A stretch of 64,000 nucleotides of DNA from Alentia gelatinosa (GCA_950022655.1 OX465580.1:45816028-45880027), one strand, 5' to 3'; shown: positions 42,981-54,089, counted from the stretch's first letter. The notes: generated by a model from the letters alone, not told the origin. Translations and numbers: made by a program.

Positions 42981-43868
42981 GATCGATGGGTCAGTGGGTT
43001 GGTGGGTCGATGGATCTTTGGGTCAGTGGGTCAATCAGTCAGTGGGTTGGTGGGTCAGCAGGTCGATCGGTTTGTGGGTTAATCGGTCAGTGGAAAGATT
43101 GATTAGTCAGTGGGTTGATCAATCAGTCTGTTGGTCAGTGGGTCTGTCAGTCAGTCGATTGATTAGTCAGTGGATCTATCGGTTAGTGGGTCAACAGGTA
43201 GATTGGTAGGTGTATTGGTTGGTCTGTCAGTCGATCAATCAGTCATTGCAAAGATCGATGGGTCAATCGGTCAGTGAGTCCATCGGTCAGAGGGTCAAAA
43301 AAGAGTTTGTCAATCAGTTGATCAATTGGTGGGACAATCGTTCAGTGGGGCCATCAGTCTGTTGGTTGAACAGTCGTCAGTTGATCAGTAATTTAAGGAA
43401 GGTTGGTGGGTCAATCGGTCAGTGGGTTATTGGTCAGTGGGTGGATTGGTCAGTGGGTGGATTGGTCTGTGGGTGGATTGGTCACTGAGTCGATCTGTCA
43501 TTCGTTGGGTCGATCGTTGAGTGGGTCAATTCGTCAGTGGGTCAACTGATTGGTGGGTTGATCAGTTGGTGGGACAATCAGTAGGTGGGACAATAGATTG
43601 GTGGGACAATTGGTCAATCCATTGATCCATTAATCAGTCAGGGGGTCGGTTGGTGGATCAATCGGTTGGTGGGTTTGATCGGTCGGTGGGTTGGTTACTT
43701 GGTTTGTGGTTGCGTGATTAGGTCGGTAAGTGGGTCGATGGGTGGGTCAATGGGTCAGTTGATTGGTTGGTGGGTGGGTGGCTAGGTCAGAAGGTCGGAC
43801 ATTGGGTGTGTTGGTTGGCAGATTATTCAGTGGGTCAGTCAGTGGGTTGGTGGATGAGTAGGTGGGTG
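42981..43868. repeat. ~890 bp degenerate tetranucleotide repeat (GGGT/CAGT/CGAT type)
   Basis: Split into fours from 42981, nearly every unit has T in its third position (GATC GATG GGTC AGTG GGTT ...), with G and A favoured in the first two positions. The phase holds for about 75 units, shifts at an A-tract near 43299, then resumes. Stop-free frames across it (42994-43209, 43210-43488) result from a period of 4 against a codon of 3. Confidence 0.85.
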
Positions 43869-44189
43869 TAAAGAAATTAATGATTTGTGTGAAATATCGT
43901 TGATTATGGTATCATATGTTCAAAGTCATATATAGTAAGGTGGTAGTCAAAGAGAGAGAACAATACCTATGAGATAGAGGATTGTGAACTTAGAAGTACA
44001 ACTTATCTAGGAATCACTAGGTGGGGCGAAGCTCTTTTTTTTTTTAGCAAAAGTATCATCTCATGGATTTGAGTTTTTCAGATACAATCCAAAGATTACC
44101 TAAAGACAGCAGTTTTAAGCGAGTGTGAAACCCTGGTTAATTGCAGAAACATAGATTACCACTTTTCTGCTAAATACTGATCAAAAGAT

Positions 44190-44190
<1 letters not shown>
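43869..44190. other. Non-coding
   Basis: AT-rich, nothing recognised. Confidence 0.3.

Positions 44191-44248
<58 letters not shown>
44191..44248. repeat. (TA)n microsatellite, ~58 bp
   Basis: Uninterrupted TA repeat. Confidence 0.95.
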
Positions 44249-44249
<1 letters not shown>

Positions 44250-44408
44250 TAATAATAATCGATAAGAGGGTTCTGCTGTAAAAACTGATTATAAGATCAA
44301 AAATCTCCTAATTTTTCATGGTAATCCACCAACATCTTCTTGTATGTTGTCTTGTCTTCTGTAATTATCTATTATGTCTCAGGTGTAATGTCTTGTTTCC
44401 GGCCTATA

Positions 44409-45730
44409 CACTGCACGAAAACCACTATTTTACCATTGCGATAACGCACGTATCGGCTGTATCGTGGCTTGTTTATTGAGCGCGGGAAATCGCGTTCATA
44501 TACGTCATCTAGAGGTTAGAATGCTCACACAGGGTTTCAGCTTACTGCAGAGAATTTAACACTTCACTATCCATGTTCCAACTACAAAGGCCTGGTTTGA
44601 TGAGCAGGGGTCCAGTATCAAGTCTTACTATATCCCCTGCCCCACTACTGACTTGGTTCCTTTTAATAGAACTTTCATGGCTTTGTGACCTTGTGATGCG
44701 CTGCCATTAGTGCATCAAGCGCTAAGGGTCTATCAGAGAGCGTACTGAGTGGTATATCTGACCTGTTAGCCAGAGAAATAGGGCAGTTGACCAAGACCCT
44801 CAATGAAAAATCAGTCACAACTGTGACTAGTTGAATGTGATACTTAGATCCATATATGACTTGATTAAGAAACATTTTCAATGTATTAAGATACACCTAT
44901 TTTTTTTATTAAAAAATCAGTTGCCATCTGTAGGCACATGATAAATATTCCTGTTGGTGATACTTAAGAACAACTGTCAAATCCATCCTCTGAGTTTATT
45001 GAAATATTCTTACCCCTAACGCCCCCCCGACACCACACCACCCCACCACCCCACACTCACTCTACCCACAGTGAAGCCCTAGTACACGACCAACACCTCC
45101 CGGCAGTGTGTGTAGATGGATTAGCGGCCGCTCGGCTTGTGTAAGATGATTTCAGTCCTGAGGGCTTGCGGCTGAGCGGGTGGCTGTGAGGGTGGCGGCC
45201 GCATTCACACTACTTCTTACAAGGCGGGGGCGGAGTCGGAGTCGGAGTCAGGAGTCAGACTTCAGGTGCACAGAGACATGGGGGGAGGCGATTATATAGT
45301 AAGCCTGAATGTCCACACATTGAAATGGTGTTTGAAAGTAAGATCTATTAGAAAAACAATTAAAAAAACAACATAATGCAAGGTTTACTATGTGTAATTA
45401 ATCAATTTATACTTAATTAGGTTTTTATAAAAACAAATTGGTAATATAAAACTGCAATTTTCATATAATACAGACTTGGATGGTTAATGGCAAATGAAAT
45501 ATGCTACCAGTAGTGTCCCCAAGTGGCAGAGAATGGAACTTTTTGAGAGTGGTGTATATACAACAGAATCAGGCGTATATATGACGTATATAAGACCGCA
45601 CCATGGACATGTATATATGCCACTAGATAAGGCGTCTACGAGACGGATAACAGGTCTAACCTCTAGACGCAAAATCCTACTGTTAGACGCGTTTCGCATA
45701 CATATGTAAAGCGGTAGGTTTCGTGCAGTG
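44409..45730 (+). mobile_element. CACTG-ended DNA element, 1.32 kb, both ends present
   Basis: Left CACTGCACGAAAACCACTA and right TAGGTTTCGTGCAGTG are inverted. The flanks are TATA and ATAA, so a short TA-rich target is possible but no clean duplication is seen. The inner part has a GC-rich block (45020-45250) and an AT-rich block shared with 25075-25390 and, reversed, 12240-12480. No transposase ORF. Confidence 0.55.
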
Positions 45731-45833
45731 ATAATGGAAGACCGTTGATTTATTCGATGATTTGTATGTCGTTACATCTGTTTATTGCATAGAAGAAACA
45801 CTCACACAGTTCCTATATGACAGGCATATCAAT

Positions 45834-46112
45834 CTAACATGTTTTTAATAGATACATTTCCACAGTATTGGGAACTACACCGTAGCCACCCAGGAGATCC
45901 AGGACATATTTGCCTGTCACGGGTACTCTGACAAAATCAACGTTGATACCCGACCCTAACCATATCAGTACCCAAGTCATGTGCCCAGTCACGTGTACAG
46001 GTTGATGTTGGGCTACGCCTGCTGTGAACCTTGCATGCCCTTGGTGCTGTTGTTCGTATACCGTTTGATTGATAATGGCCAACTTTTCATGCTTGTGTCC
46101 ATATATGCTCAA
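45834..46112 (-). CDS. Hypothetical 92-residue ORF, possibly beta-strand-rich
   Basis: Reads QGHARFTAGVAQHQPVHVTG, HMTWVLIWLGSGINVDFVRV and PVTGKYVLDLLGGYGVVPNT. The PVTGKYVLDL segment recalls the F.VP.(T/S)G.Y strand motif of C1q/TNF-like jelly-roll domains, but the match is short. It could be a single exon or chance. Confidence 0.25.
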   Translation of the reverse strand: MSIYGHKHEKLAIINQTVYEQQHQGHARFTAGVAQHQPVHVTGHMTWVLIWLGSGINVDFVRVPVTGKYVLDLLGGYGVVPNTVEMYLLKTC

Positions 46113-46310
46113 ATAAGATAAATATATATTCGAATAAGATACTATAAACTGTGCATGTACTGTACCTGTTTTCGTGCAGCGCTATTTTTCTTTCATTTCA
46201 AGCCATTTTCTTTATCTTTTTTCAATCACACTTACAACTATGCGTCGCACATATATATGTCTTTCCATTACCACGGTTTCTTTCATCTCACAATGGCAGT
46301 GATAATGTCC

Positions 46311-46486
46311 GTTTCTATTGGCCGACGAAAACGCTATTGATTTTTGTGTTCCCCTAATAGCCCATTTCCATTGACCGTCACCGATATACATCCAGAGACC
46401 ATCGGTGGACCTTTAGCACTGCTAACGCAAAATGGCTCTTAGGAGAACTAAAATAATCTACACCGTTTTCGTCGGCTATTGGAAAC
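46311..46486. mobile_element. Short TIR MITE (GTTTCYAATRGCCGACGAAAACG)
   Basis: The left GTTTCTATTGGCCGACGAAA and the reversed right TTTTCGTCGGCTATTGGAAAC match at about 20 of 23 positions. 176 bp, non-coding. Confidence 0.55.
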
Positions 46487-47310
46487 CTGCACGTGTTGGA
46501 TTGTCTGGGAACCCATAGCACCTGAGTGTATTCAGCCCCACATGTCTTCCCTGTCTATAGATCTCCTCTTAGCTAATTTGAGGTGATGTGTATTGGCACT
46601 TCAGCCCGACCGTTTATTGCTTAAAGTCCATTCTCCTCTGATTGCCTTCTAGACGGAAAATTGTCTGGAGTCTAAGTTCATAATGGAGCTTTAAAACTTC
46701 AAGGTGGAGTGTGATTGTCGGTGAATGTCGTCCGAGGTATCGCCAGCACAGGTTTTGAGTCAGATGACATTATTAAACGATGGAACTTTCAGTGTTCTAT
46801 TGGCGCTGCCGCGACAGTTATGTGCTTCATCGAAAGATAATTCAGGCTGTCTTTTGTCATCCTAGGAAATTAGTCTTTAGGAGCTGCAATCCTTGTGTAT
46901 TATGATGTACATGATCGCCGTGCGCGCGAGGGTAAATCTTTTCATTGTACCAATGTCCTATCTAAACATATAGATAATGGTTTTCCCAACTCCTCTATAA
47001 GGGAAGGAAAATGCAAAAATCCTTTTAATGATATCCGTTAGGGAACCCAGGGAGCGAGACAAATCAATTTGGTACACCTTTGAGTTTTTCACAGAGAGGA
47101 GAAAATAAACAGGTCGTATACTTCAAAGTGTCAGCCTCAATTCCATGGTTGGCACGTTTAGATCGTCCTTTGGTTCTTCAAATGGATGTATGCATGAATA
47201 TATAGATCTTCACAGGCTGATAGTTAATGCTACGTTTATACCAGTTTCGTACGGGTGCCGGTGGCCCGGTAAAGCACCTCCAGGCATTACCGGGGTAAAC
47301 GTAGGAAACC
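46487..47310. other. Non-coding
   Basis: No feature that I can support. Confidence 0.3.
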
Positions 47311-47743
47311 TTAAGGGGGTGCGTCCACCAACCACGACAGGGCTGCGACATGCGCTGACAAGAAAGTTCCAATTGCAGCCTTGTCGCAGCCTTGTCGTGA
47401 GAAGGGGGGCTGTCGTGACCCCTTGTCGCAGCCTGTTGGGACGTCCACGCTCCACCTAAATATTCTATCGTAGACCTCTGCGACAACCTCCTGACACGCC
47501 ACGACACGGCTCCAAAATCGAACATGTTCGATTTTGTCGTAACCTTGAGGGAAGGCCCCCGACAGGCCCCCGACAAGCTTCATGTCGCAGCCTGTCATGG
47601 CCTTGTCGTAGCCTCTTGTCGGGAACTGTGGTCCACCAACCACGACAAGGCTACGACAAGGCTTCCAATCGTAGAGCTGTCGTGGACCCTGTCGGAAAGC
47701 CGTTGTCGCAGCCTTGTCGTGGTTGGTGGACGCACCCCCTTAA
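47311..47743. mobile_element. TTAA-flanked MITE with long TIR (GGGGGTGCGTCCACCAACC)
   Basis: TTAA at 47311-47314 and 47740-47743 bracket a 425 bp element. The TIRs begin GGGGGTGCGTCCACCAACCA and continue CGACARGGCTGCGAC, over 35 bp. Inside are many GTCGCAGCCTTGTCGTGG words and a central palindrome AAATCGAACATGTTCGATTT. The TTAA target fits Kolobok or piggyBac; the G-rich end does not fit the CCC-ended family. Several ORFs in it are coincidental. Confidence 0.75.
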
Positions 47744-48418
47744 CTCACCATCTATGTGAAATTTGAATGATCGTAACTAATCGCCAGCTGACCACTATCG
47801 TGTCCCACGCTCTGTAAAGAAATATGCCACAGCAGCCCTGGTTGTCCCCAGTACTAATAAGAATCATGACTGCCGATTCAGAGCACAGTTGGTCGTGATG
47901 TGCCACAATACACCGGGCCATGAAGCGGGACATGCCGGAGGCTTGTGGTTAGCACTACTGCCTATGGAACTTGTGCTGGCCCGCCTCAATGCGAAGCAAT
48001 GGGATATTCATTCCATTTTCAACAGTCGCAGCGAGAGCATGAGTTCAATAAGATGATGCAACCCCCTGGAGAAGGTGAACAACTGTAAATGGTTGTGAAC
48101 ATGTATGTGTGATGAATGTTTCTTTTTTATCAATTTTTATTCACATCTGTTTTACAAAAGTGAATCCTGGGAAGGTGTATAACTAGAGTATATATATATA
48201 TATATATATATGAGGAGATCTGGTGGCAAAATAGAGGACCTCTGGACGAAGCAAAGGACCATCGGTCTCACTCAACCTCCATGACCTGCTGGGGTTTGGA
48301 CCTCCTTCCATACGGCTTGGACCAGAATTTGCTATACGTTGGTTGGTACAGTGTAGTGAATGCTCACACATTCACAGGCCAAGGGGTCCTTCCTGCTGCA
48401 AATTCCTAGCGGCAGCTA
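47744..48418. other. Non-coding
   Basis: A short TA tract near 48190-48211; otherwise nothing recognised. Confidence 0.3.
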
Positions 48419-48730
48419 AAGCCTGATGCCCATCTACCGATTCAGGGTTGAGCGATTAGTTTGCAAATCGTATAGGAGTCGGTGAACTTGTCGCAGGCAA
48501 GTTACTTAACCCTTCGCTCGTTCTGCGGACATTGAGGAGATGGGGTGGTGGATATTAGTCCCAAGCAAATCTGTCTACTAATCAGTGGCTCACCCTTGCC
48601 TAGCTGTCCTACATCTACCGACTACGGCCGACTCTGTTAGGATGCCTTGGCTGAGACAAATTACTGTCCGTTTGTCGCCGACAAAGGTACGTGAATGTTT
48701 CGAAATCGGTAGATGGGCATTGGGCTTTAG
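48419..48730. repeat. Inverted repeat upstream of the DIRS-like element
   Basis: AAAGCCTGATGCCCATCTACC near 48417 and GGTAGATGGGCATTGGGCTTT near 48710 are inverted, ~25 bp arms, ~260 bp apart. It ends ~80 bp before the gag-like ORF at 48814, so it may be a MITE or a terminal feature of that element. Confidence 0.45.
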
Positions 48731-48813
48731 AAGCAGTGTCTTTCTGAGTGAAGAGATAAATCGACCGTTAGCAAGTCCATTGAACTAGATAATTTGCTGT
48801 ATTCGCGGAGGAA

Positions 48814-49537
48814 GTGCAAAGAGTGGAGGACAGAGGCCCCAGTGAAAGAGGTGAGGGGTTCAGTCGGTTGGCTGTCACTGAGAGTGAAAACTTGAGGTTA
48901 GCAAAAGAAGTAGAAAGAAATTCCTCTAAGTTGGATAGGGCTCTAACAATGTTATCTGCTTTAACGTTGAGTGTTTCTGCTGGAGTTCCTGAAGTTAGCG
49001 AACCACAGGAAGGTTTAGACAATGTTGAGAAGGATGATGCAGGAGTGGAAGCGCAAGAGTTAATGCAGGATAGAGCTAGGAAGTTCATGTCTATTTCAGG
49101 TGCTTATTCTTCCAGCCCTGCAGGATGGACAATTTGAATACTGGTGGTAGCGACACTGTTGTTCGCCATACTAGTGATAGAAATGTGGTTGTTAAAGCGA
49201 AGTTGACAGAGAAAGGTTATCCGGGGTTTCTTAAACAAGCCAGGCTTCCGGCACTACCTGTTGCCACTCGGAGGAGTGCAAACGTAAGCGTAAGTGCCTA
49301 CTTTTTGAATTAGACTTGCACCTCCCCTATGGGAAAATGGTTAATAACGATTCCATAGAGGATGTCCTCAGTGCCAGTACAAGCATGTCGTCCTCTATGG
49401 CTCAGAATGGTATCAATATTGCAGGATTCTGTTCACAGAATTATTGCCACTATAAGCATGAGTGTGTAGAATACAGTGGTGGCCACGCGGTAGTAGTATG
49501 CCCTACAGACAAGGAGAGGACCAGTAATATGAAGTAG
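48814..49537 (+). pseudogene. Gag-like frames of the DIRS-like remnant
   Basis: Three frames: 48814-49137 (acidic/helical, NLRLAKEVERNSSKLDRALT), 49125-49313 (EKGYPGFLKQARLPALPVAT) and 49316-49537. The last has GFCSQNYCHYKHECVEYSG followed by GHAVVVC, a Cys/His array like those in YR-element Gag proteins. Stops between them show decay. Confidence 0.5.
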
Positions 49538-49840
49538 GACGAGGGGAGCTCTGGCCACATTCCTTACCATCTCTGTAATAGAGTGCAGCCTGGGGCGGGA
49601 GCTCGTAGTACAGAAGTGCAGGGTTGGTCAAATAGGCAGGTTGGAACCGTATGTAATAGCCTTTCGCCCGTTCTTGGAGGGCAAAAGTCTAGCCCAGGAG
49701 GTGGAAAACGAGGTCAGATACTTATGTTCTCTTTCAGTTTTTTGGTTTGTTCAGGTAGTGGTTGATCAGGAGTTCATTCAGAATTAATCTCTCAACTTAA
49801 TGCCAACTCTGCTCTAGTACGTGCTCGGCCGGAAGTTTGT

Positions 49841-50764
49841 TTGAATTTCCCCCGAGATGATATCGAGGGTGACCCACATTTAGACTGTCATGTCCGCCAA
49901 GAACCGAAAGTAGACAGTTTCTCCCCTGTTGCAAAGCATGAAAGTCAGGATTTCTTTGAAATAGAGGGTGTAAATGCTGGGTTGATGGTGGAGAACGTTG
50001 AAGAAACGGAAAATGAACAACTTGAAAAAAATTTGGAAAGTTATGATGTTTTTCCGGAGAGAAATCTCTATTTTTCAGGTTGCCTGACATTTGGGAAGGC
50101 GCCGCCCATAGGAATCAACGGTGATCAAGTGTCTACCCAGACGTATGGCGTTGTAACATTCCATAGCCCGTGCAGCGGAACCTGTGAGGGTATTCATCGT
50201 ATTGGCGGCTGTACGATGCAGCTGAATCCGTGCACATTTTTTTATGCTTGTTATTATTTAGCGGATAGGGTTGAATACCCGGAATTTGTTTTGAACGGAA
50301 TAATCAATGGTTTATATATTGTAGATGCTGATTTTGCTGGGAGCTACTTTTGTCAGAATTATAGCTCCATACTGAATGATGAATTTCTTGATCAAATGAC
50401 TAATTCGCTAAAGTGTGAAATAGTTGAAGGAAAGGTGGTGGTGCCGGATCATCCTCCTATATGTGTCCATGCAATGGGAGCAGTGTGTAAAAAGAATTTA
50501 AAGTTGAGACCAATCACTGATGCTAAGTGACCGTTGGGCGATTCCATAAATAATTATATGTCCACAACATGTAAGTCGTTTTCTTTTTCCAGTTTGGACG
50601 AGGTCCTTCAGACACTGCGACAGGGCAGTTACATGGCCGTGGTAGATATTTCCTCGGCTTATAGGAGTGTTCACATTAATCCCACCCATCGTGAATACAA
50701 TAAAAGTGTCCCCAGAATCGGCATAATAACCACCATATTGGAAAGGTTTGGCGGTTATAGATAA
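49841..50764 (+). pseudogene. Pol of the DIRS-like remnant (RT N-terminal part)
   Basis: Frame 49841-50530 contains NPCTFFYACYYLADRVEYPE, FVLNGIINGLYIVD and VHAMGAVCKKNLKLRPITDA; then a TGA replaces the codon before PLGDSINNYM, and the same frame continues (50531-50764) with FSFSSLDEVLQTLRQGSYMA and VVDISSAYRSVHINPTHREY. The order K-RPI-D...PLG-SIN, then motif A (VDISSAYRS), is characteristic of DIRS-type RTs. Truncated before the YxDD box. Confidence 0.7.
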
Positions 50765-50979
50765 CAAAAATCTAGAGCGTTTTAGCGCTCTATGAGAAAT
50801 AAACCCAGCAAAAACTGCTAAATCTGGCCAATATCTTTTAACTTGATGGGCTATTCTATACTATATTCAAAGAGTTCAACGAACGAAGTGAATGTTACCT
50901 ACCAAAATGTGGAGGAACTGATTTCAGGCACACTAACCATATCTCCATATATGCTCAAAATATCATGTATATATCGCGT

Positions 50980-51085
50980 TAGACTCGCTCAAGTCTTTGA
51001 TTATGGACATTCATGATTGAATAGAATTATGATAAAGTATGCTGCAGTGTGACTGGTCCAGGAATCAAAGACTTGTCCATTAACA
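50980..51085. mobile_element. Small MITE, second copy (inverted relative to 41949-42060)
   Basis: Reverse-complement match to 41949-42060: CTCAAGTCTTTGATTATGG ... GAATCAAAGACTTGTCC, with the same ends and ~75% similarity by eye between them. Confidence 0.55.
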
Positions 51086-51142
51086 ACGAAACCTCCTGTA
51101 TATTGCAACCCCAACCGCTCCTTTTAAAACTACCTCCTTCTA

Positions 51143-51161
51143 CCCCCCCCCCCCCCCCCCC
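51143..51161. repeat. Poly(C) tract, ~19 bp
   Basis: Uninterrupted C run within non-coding sequence. Confidence 0.9.
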
Positions 51162-52458
51162 GCCTCCACCAGTCGCTGAATGCTATATTATGAGAGCAAT
51201 AAATTCCGCCTGTGGACGCCCTTTGGACTATGTACAAGGGTCTTAACAATTAAGAAGAGTAGTTAGAGGGGTACAGGAACTGAAACCAGTGGTAAACCTA
51301 GAAAATCTCCAAGCATATATCCTGTCTAAGGAACTCTGCATGGAGAGTGCTGGACATGCGTGGCGCTAACCAGCGCCAGAAATCGGGCACCATTACCGAT
51401 ACGACCAGTCCCTGTATCGAGGAGAGGATGGCTATAGGGACTAGAACCAGTGCTGTATCGAGGAGAGGAGGGATATAGGGACTGGGGCCAGTCTAATATC
51501 GCGTATGTTATTGTCTTCACTGCCAGACAGAAACCCTCTCCGATGTGACTGCTCTCATAGAATAGTGAAACATTTGAATAACGAGTGAGCACGATTAGAG
51601 AAAAAGCAGGAAGAGGCGCAAAGTAAAAATCTTTCGTACTTTGTGTGAAGATATCAAATCTAAGAGCACCTCTGGGGGTGATAATAGTGGAATTATAGAC
51701 CTTAGCAGATCGATGAAAGATCACGTTCATGGTAGAGGGTGCTCACTCTTGTTTAATCTGCTGGAGAACTGATCGAGTCATAATCCGTGAATATCAGTTC
51801 CGTTTTTTCTTTCATATTCTATCTTCTTTTCAGCTTTGTACGATGGCTCTAGTCCTCAGACTCTCATCTAAAAGAATCTTAATCAGATTATTCAGGAGCA
51901 TTGCACGTTCCTCACATCTACAACTGCTTTATCTTCTCACCATCTTCAGAAGGGATCCTCTCGGTTGCTATTGTACGTGATGAGTCCGTAGATTCTAGTT
52001 TAATGTAGCACCACCAGCTGTAGGATTACATCACAGCTAGATGGAATCGTCTGTATGAGGGAAAGTAGGAAAGCGCTCTGGCACACCGGAACAATTCAGA
52101 ATTAAATGCGACGTAGGGACACAAGAGTCACGCGCCTTTACACCCACGCCAAATTCCTTCCTTATCTCGATATTGGTTTAGACTTACCACAGCAAACATA
52201 TCGCGCACTCATTATTTCATCTATATGTACATATTCCATGTAAGTATGGCCGACTTGTCGATCTAGATTGAAATAAATTAGCTTGGCAATTCGACCATAA
52301 TAGAATATTATTAAACACTATGATATGTCATTACAAATCTGCATCCTCATAAAATGTCATCGTTGTACCCAGCAGAGAGGGAAAATGGTAGAGATAAATC
52401 AAGAGATAATACCCTTACCAGCACTACATTTTAGAGGGACGGGGTCCTTTGTTAAGCC
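51162..52458. other. Non-coding
   Basis: Around 51390-51510 are three loose copies of CCAGTSYCTGTATCGAGGAGAGG/ATAGGGACT, a word also present near 41640-41680. No gene seen. Confidence 0.35.
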
Positions 52459-52545
52459 TATAAGACATCGACATTTGTTCCCGATTCATCCCGACCATTG
52501 GCTCTGCGAGAATCGGGAATAAAATTTCGATGTCTTTTTCCTATA
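52459..52545. repeat. Palindrome (AAGACATCGACATTTGTTCCCGATTC)
   Basis: TATAAGACATCGACATTTG/TTCCCGATTC pairs with GAATCGGGAATAAAATTTCG/ATGTCTT; loop ~20 bases. Likely MITE. Confidence 0.55.
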
Positions 52546-53084
52546 AAACATCGAAATCTTAAGGTCTGGGAGAGTAGGTCATATATGTGATGGTAGTAAT
52601 GCCCGACGCGTTGGGAAAAGCAATAACATCGGATCGGTGAAGCGCAAGTGACCGCCCTGCTAGAGTTTGTGACTAAATGCGTTTTGTTTTTGTTTTGTTC
52701 TTTTCAGGTTTTATTCACCAATCATTTATTACCGATCGTATATCGTGTATTTTTTCAGACGAGCAGTAGAAAATATATAAACATTATCCATATATCCAAG
52801 TAAATGTCTCAACTACCGGTATTTAGATTAGTTATGACTTGACGATAGATTGTTTACCATATAAATTACTAAAATGAAGTGCTTGCAAGACCAGGCTTAT
52901 AATTTTTAGCACCTATTTTGATTTTATATTTGAAGGTCTTTATTCATACTAGACTTTATCCCCATCTTCCGGCGGCTACAGTGTTAAATTCTACTGCTGT
53001 TAATTTGACTACTAACACAGCGCAAAAAACCCTAATCTACGCGTCCGGCGTATATAGCTTTATCACCCTAATTCCTGGATAAAA
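52546..53084. other. Non-coding
   Basis: AT-rich. A CACAGCGCAAAAAACCCTAA motif near 52997 resembles a CACTG-family terminus. Confidence 0.3.
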
Positions 53085-53454
53085 GAGAAAAGGCCGGAGT
53101 TGGGCAAATAGAATTTTATTGAATTTTACATGAAATAATTTCATGTTTTATAATTTAGTTTGTCCTTATGAATATTGGTTATTAATTATGTAGATATTGA
53201 TAATTAATAAAATATGAAATGATAATTGACTACTGGAGTATGCAGTCAATTATATTAAATATATGATATAAGAAAATATAAGAAAAAATGCCAAAGTGCC
53301 AGTATAGAGGGACTGGGAGGGTGGGAATATGAAGGAGAAAGATTATGAGGTAGGGAAAAGGAGGAGGAGAAAGAGTCCCAGTCTCTGGTTCCTGGTCCTC
53401 CGTATCATGGACGTGGTACGTTACCCGAGGGTTAAGTGAGGTGGGCATGGCACC

Positions 53455-53745
53455 GAGGACAACGTCGGAGGGCGTCAGCCACGAATCGGAGGCGATGGGC
53501 TGACTTGTGAGGAGTGGCGCCGAGGACCACGTCCGAGGGCATCAGCCACGCGTTGGAGGTGATGAGGGGCTTTTCTCATCGGTTGACTTGAGGGCGTTAG
53601 CTGCACATTGGAGGTGATGAGGGGCATCACTCGCCAGTTAACTTGAGGAGATGTGGCGCCGAGGACCACATTCGAGGTCGCCAGTCACGCGTTGGAGGTG
53701 ACGCGGGGTATCGCTCGTCGACTGACTCGAGAGAGTGTGGCGCCG
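53455..53745. repeat. GC-rich tandem repeat, degenerate
   Basis: Repeated words TTGGAGGTGATGAGGGGC (53550, 53610, 53691), TGGCGCCGAGGACCAC (53516, 53654) and GAGGGCRTCAGCCACG. Units ~60-140 bp. GC-rich, unlike its AT-rich flank. Confidence 0.6.
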
Positions 53746-54089
53746 AGGCTGGAGACCAAGGCGGAGGGCATCGCTGGCGGGACCGGGACGACGATACATG
53801 GGGAATTGGCGCCTGTACCAGGGGCAAGGGCCTGGGATGCCCGGACAGATGCCCTCGTCGGGGATAAGGGTGGCCCCCGACTCCAGGCAATGCGGAGGAC
53901 GGGCACGAATGAAGCATGGGTACATGGAATGACATGTACGAGGGCATGCCGGTCCACGAGCAAAGCCACTGTCTGGTAGTCCTGATCGCAGAGATGTGCA
54001 CGGCTGAGCGCATCTGTGATGGTGTTCTGCATGCCCTGGATGTTGGAAAATACGAGGTTAACCTGGAGCCGAGTCTGTAATCCACCCAA
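53685..54089 (-). pseudogene. RNase H C-terminal fragment of an Ngaro-type element
   Basis: Reads TRLQVNLVFSNIQGMQNTIT, DALSRAHLCD and HVIPCTHASFVPVLRIAW. The complete element has QAKLQVDLLYTHIPGVLNSV, ADALSRSHLT and TVVPCNHASFVPVLRLSC at the same places. The DALSR Asp is a catalytic RNase H position. The last ~55 codons run into the tandem repeat and are not conserved. Confidence 0.75.

Larger units (their letters stand above)
48814..50765 (+). mobile_element. DIRS-like (YR) retrotransposon remnant
   Basis: Gag-like and pol-like reading frames in the expected order but broken in several places, ending abruptly in the RT palm at about 50765. RNase H and recombinase are missing. The RT entry region is of the DIRS/Ngaro type rather than LTR Gypsy or LINE. 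AT-richer than the Ngaro elements, so a different lineage. Confidence 0.65.
53085..54089 (-). mobile_element. Ngaro-type retrotransposon remnant
   Basis: The left part (about 53090-53300) has GAGTTGGGCAAATAGAATTTT, related to the A repeats of the complete element (GAGGTTGGGCAAATAAAATTT). The right part encodes the end of RNase H on the minus strand. The recombinase is missing between them, replaced by a tandem-repeat block. Confidence 0.6.

Noticed and set aside
42994..43488. Trp/Val/Ser-rich ORFs across the tetranucleotide repeat
   Set aside because: A period-4 repeat lacking stop words stays open in every frame; the peptides are repeat artefacts.
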